Of a stretch of DNA of 64,000 bases, positions 63,094 to 64,000 are shown piece after piece (position 1 is the first letter of the stretch; the number at the start of each line of letters is the position of its first letter). The notes below the pieces were generated by a model. The model ran no database searches. It was not told the origin of the DNA and saw only the letters and a list, made by a program, of their open reading frames with translations. The position numbers and the translations under genes were made by a program. The stretch spans positions 3,926,529-3,990,528 of the forward strand of contig JAVLUZ010000154.1 of the NCBI GenBank assembly GCA_036768485.1, written 5' to 3'. The DNA comes from Mermis nigrescens (Eukaryota > Nematoda > Enoplea > Mermithida > Mermithidae).

Positions 63094-64000
63094 ATGAACT
63101 GCAAACCTTCTACCTCTTCCTGCCCTGGGGTACTTACTACTAGTCAGGTAAGAAATAATATAAATTTTGAAATAAATAAATGTATTAATAAGAGGTGCCT
63201 TACTTGCAAATATTCTCTTTTTACTGACATCACATTTCATAGTCATTCTAATAATCGTTCCTTTCATGTCATTAGTTCATCTAACTTGTCTTGCACATCC
63301 AATAATATCATCTATTTAATTTCATGTAAAGTATGTGGTTTGCAGTATGTAGGCCAAACTAGTCAATCCCTTAGGAGTCGCTTAAATGGTCATCGGAATA
63401 AAATAAAGGAAAATAAACTTTCAACTCCTTTGATCTCTCATTTCAACCAACCTAATCATTCATTCATGGATTTGAAAATACAATTTTTAGAACTTGTCTC
63501 AGACCCATCTAATATTCTTAAAAGGGAACTTTTCTGGATCAAATCACTCCAAACTATCTTCCCTTTTGGCTTAAATGACAGTATTACTGGTTTTGGCAAT
63601 ATTTCGATGAATGGCACTGAGCAAGCCCCTCATTTTAGCCATGAGTTCCGTACTCAGCGTAATCATTGTGGTCATGGTCACAAAAAGCCATCATCATTAA
63701 GATTGATCATAATCCCTTCTTTTGATGAATGTTGCAGAATATTAGATTCTGAAAATGGGACATTCAATTTACGCAAACTTATTTTTGGTCTTTCTTTAAA
63801 AAATCTCAAATCTTTACATGAAAACGTTGTTTCATTATCCACCCATGAATTTTCCTACAACGAAAAACGATGTTTTGGCATAATTTCTGCAAATTCTTAT
63901 TATAGGCTCTATAAGCCTGTCTCATTGATGAAAACTGATTATACTCCTAGCTTTTTTCGACTTACTTTTAAGAATAAAGGTTTTGACTTCATTAACTTGC
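63094..64000 (+). CDS. GIY-YIG endonuclease ORF, probably of a Penelope-like retroelement (partial)
   Basis: 302 codons open from ATG 63094 to the window edge. A Cys-rich segment (N-K-R-C-L-T-C-K-Y and L-S-C-T) precedes the nuclease core I-I-Y-L-I-S-C-K-V-C-G-L-Q-Y-V-G-Q-T with S-L-R-S-R-L-N-G-H downstream. This is the GIY-YIG pattern (I-Y..Y-V-G, Arg, His), with the zinc-like Cys cluster typical of Penelope-like elements. Glu of the family may be the E in L-K-R-E-L-F-W-I. About 200 further residues are not recognised. An N-terminal nuclease would match the permuted type of Penelope-like element, whose RT would lie beyond the window. The nuclease would nick target DNA. Confidence 0.75.
   Translation, partial: MNCKPSTSSCPGVLTTSQVRNNINFEINKCINKRCLTCKYSLFTDITFHSHSNNRSFHVISSSNLSCTSNNIIYLISCKVCGLQYVGQTSQSLRSRLNGHRNKIKENKLSTPLISHFNQPNHSFMDLKIQFLELVSDPSNILKRELFWIKSLQTIFPFGLNDSITGFGNISMNGTEQAPHFSHEFRTQRNHCGHGHKKPSSLRLIIIPSFDECCRILDSENGTFNLRKLIFGLSLKNLKSLHENVVSLSTHEFSYNEKRCFGIISANSYYRLYKPVSLMKTDYTPSFFRLTFKNKGFDFINL

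Overview
This window is a repeat-dominated stretch of an AT-rich nuclear genome. The sequence supports a multicellular invertebrate but does not identify it further: there are animal-type Polinton/Maverick, Ty3/gypsy and hAT elements, (GT)n microsatellites, short introns with GT..AG borders and many MITE-like repeats. Almost all recognisable coding sequence belongs to mobile elements. No CRISPR, rRNA or convincing tRNA was seen.

Layout. (1) 1-10957: a Ty3/gypsy-like element (gag, then a 3' LTR at 9909-10957) whose gag frame is split by an 8.6 kb giant palindrome (493-9126). The palindrome has AGTAGT termini and a near-perfect 6-bp target duplication. Each ~4.27 kb arm carries the same two genes: an acidic C2H2 zinc-finger protein and a PC4-like protein. 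(2) 10958-15646: sparse sequence holding a MITE, a spliced Cys-rich gene fragment on the minus strand and a Myb/SANT-like relic. (3) 15647-24309: a second giant palindrome, clearly Polinton-derived. Each arm carries a DNA polymerase B N-terminal fragment, a DDE integrase with chromodomain, an unknown ORF and a TATA-binding-protein (TBP) homologue. The unique centre holds an A32-like packaging ATPase relic. (4) An N gap (24310-24496), then the right part of a third Polinton-type element ending at 28730 exactly inside an LTR. (5) 28731-42674: a decayed Ty3/gypsy element (gag, protease, RT, RNase H, integrase) with an extra third coding region that begins with a DEDDy 3'-5' exonuclease-like domain. 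(6) 44600-48259: a hAT element with a perfect 8-bp target duplication. (7) 51765-54317: three hAT-type elements nested one inside the other, each with its own 8-bp duplication. (8) 55-61 kb: a dense field of one GC-rich MITE family. (9) 61.5-64 kb: T-rich DNA, then an open GIY-YIG endonuclease ORF running off the right edge, probably a Penelope-like element.

The most interesting material is the pair of giant palindromes and the Polinton-like gene set. Both palindromes look like fixed snap-back (fold-back) forms of linear elements with inverted termini. Element 2 encodes a recognisable two-repeat TBP, and the Polinton-type genes here are repeatedly preceded, about 25-45 bp upstream, by a CTATAAATAG-like box. 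Together these suggest elements that carried their own core-promoter recognition factor. That functional link is inference; the TBP motifs, the boxes and the palindromes are directly visible.
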